Assembly: GCA_021464525.1 (NCBI GenBank) | Contig: JADRCO010000148.1 | Span: 1-48,027 of the forward strand | From: Rhizophagus sp. LPA8_4_AMF | Lineage: Eukaryota > Glomeromycota > Glomeromycetes > Glomerales > Glomeraceae | Length of the DNA stretch: 48,027 bases | Reading direction: 5' to 3' | Part shown: in pieces, positions 47,862 through 48,027 of the stretch | Layout: each line of letters starts with the position of its first letter | Numbering within the stretch: the first letter of the stretch is position 1 | The notes under the pieces: generated by a model | Seen by the model: only the letters and a program-made list of their open reading frames with translations | Databases searched by the model: none | What the model was told of the DNA's origin: nothing | Made by a program: the position numbers and the translations under genes

Positions 47862-48027
47862 AAGCTCCGCATGAGCCGAGCCAGCTTGTGAGCTGGCTTG
47901 AGCTTTTTAAGCCAAGCCAAGCTGAGCCATATTTAAAATGGCTTGATGGCTCATGAGCCGGCTTGAAAAAAGCTCGAGCCAGCAATGGGCTCAGCTCAAA
48001 AAGCTCAAGCCAGAATTTATTCAGCTC
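47862..48027. repeat. GC-richer block of nested GAGCC/GGCTC palindromes
   Basis: The block contrasts sharply with the preceding AT-rich DNA. It includes an 8-bp stem AGCCAGCT/AGCTGGCT with a 4-nt loop, a perfect 12-bp palindrome GGCTCATGAGCC, and many alternating GAGCC and GGCTT words. It runs off the window edge, so its full extent is unknown. Confidence 0.85.

Larger units (their letters stand above)
44691..48027. other. 3.3 kb gene-free repeat-like region
   Basis: Beyond the glutaredoxin promoter no coding exon was recognised. The part from about 45041 to 47515 lacks any CG dinucleotide. It includes a small perfect hairpin (45525-45551), similar dispersed segments near 45975 and 47220 (ATGTAAYAAGTTATRCTAAT), a degenerate tandem array (47660-47776) and a palindrome-rich block at the end. 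It looks like decayed mobile or repeated DNA, but no transposase or reverse transcriptase remnant is visible. Confidence 0.55.

Noticed and set aside
1..48027. tRNA, rRNA, CRISPR or transposase genes
   Set aside because: I looked for T-loop GTTCGA contexts, regular spaced repeats and transposase or reverse-transcriptase motifs and found none that hold up.

Overview
The window is about 48 kb of a very AT-rich fungal nuclear genome. Genes are broken by many short introns (about 50-140 bp) and separated by homopolymer-rich spacers. The gene content is fungal: a velvet regulator, Erv41, Sso-type syntaxin, Mad1, a Grainyhead/CP2 factor and an Opy2-type cysteine-rich protein. An animal-like small subunit of serine palmitoyltransferase, and Cys/His motifs of the C..GxPCxR..FCxxH kind, point to an early-diverging lineage. 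A Rhizophagus-like arbuscular mycorrhizal fungus (Glomeromycotina) is my best guess; this is inference, not something the sequence proves.

Layout, left to right: a small serine palmitoyltransferase subunit gene (510-818, -), a 4.2 kb gene-free AT-rich spacer, then acetoacetyl-CoA synthetase (5023-7593, -) and UTP20 (7757-17435, -) packed head to tail with about 160 bp between them. A divergent spacer carries two CACGTG sites and a possible mitochondrial micro-ORF. It leads to a Myb plus U-box protein (18264-20728, +) and phosphatidylserine synthase (21009-21849, +). A velvet gene (22493-24142, -) diverges from MAD1 (25463-29051, +), which is followed by a T5orf172 (GIY-YIG superfamily) protein (29287-31273, +). 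After a 2.6 kb leader region comes a Grainyhead/CP2 factor (33881-36202, +).

The right part is compact: a small secreted Opy2-like protein (36862-37378, -), a FAM192A/Fyv6-type protein (37576-38685, -), a BolA3-type protein (38813-39301, +), ERV41 (39466-41085, -), an SSO-type syntaxin (41467-43212, +), a 90-residue coiled-coil protein (43614-43964, -) and a CPYC glutaredoxin (44172-44690, -). The last 3.3 kb has no recognisable gene. It contains a stretch of roughly 2.5 kb with no CG dinucleotide, degenerate tandem repeats, and at the window edge a GC-richer block of nested palindromes.

This is mostly a set of ordinary housekeeping genes, not one pathway. Several touch membranes and lipids (serine palmitoyltransferase subunit, phosphatidylserine synthase, acetoacetyl-CoA synthetase, Erv41, Sso) or redox and Fe-S handling (BolA3, glutaredoxin). 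Exon models were built by hand from GT/AG sites and checked for unbroken reading phase. Lengths compared with known families come from general knowledge, not from a database search. The observations most worth following are the secreted two-repeat Opy2-like protein, the CpG-free block, the Myb/U-box fusion, and several intron oddities (12-nt exon, GC donor, a 5.36 kb exon in an otherwise finely split gene).
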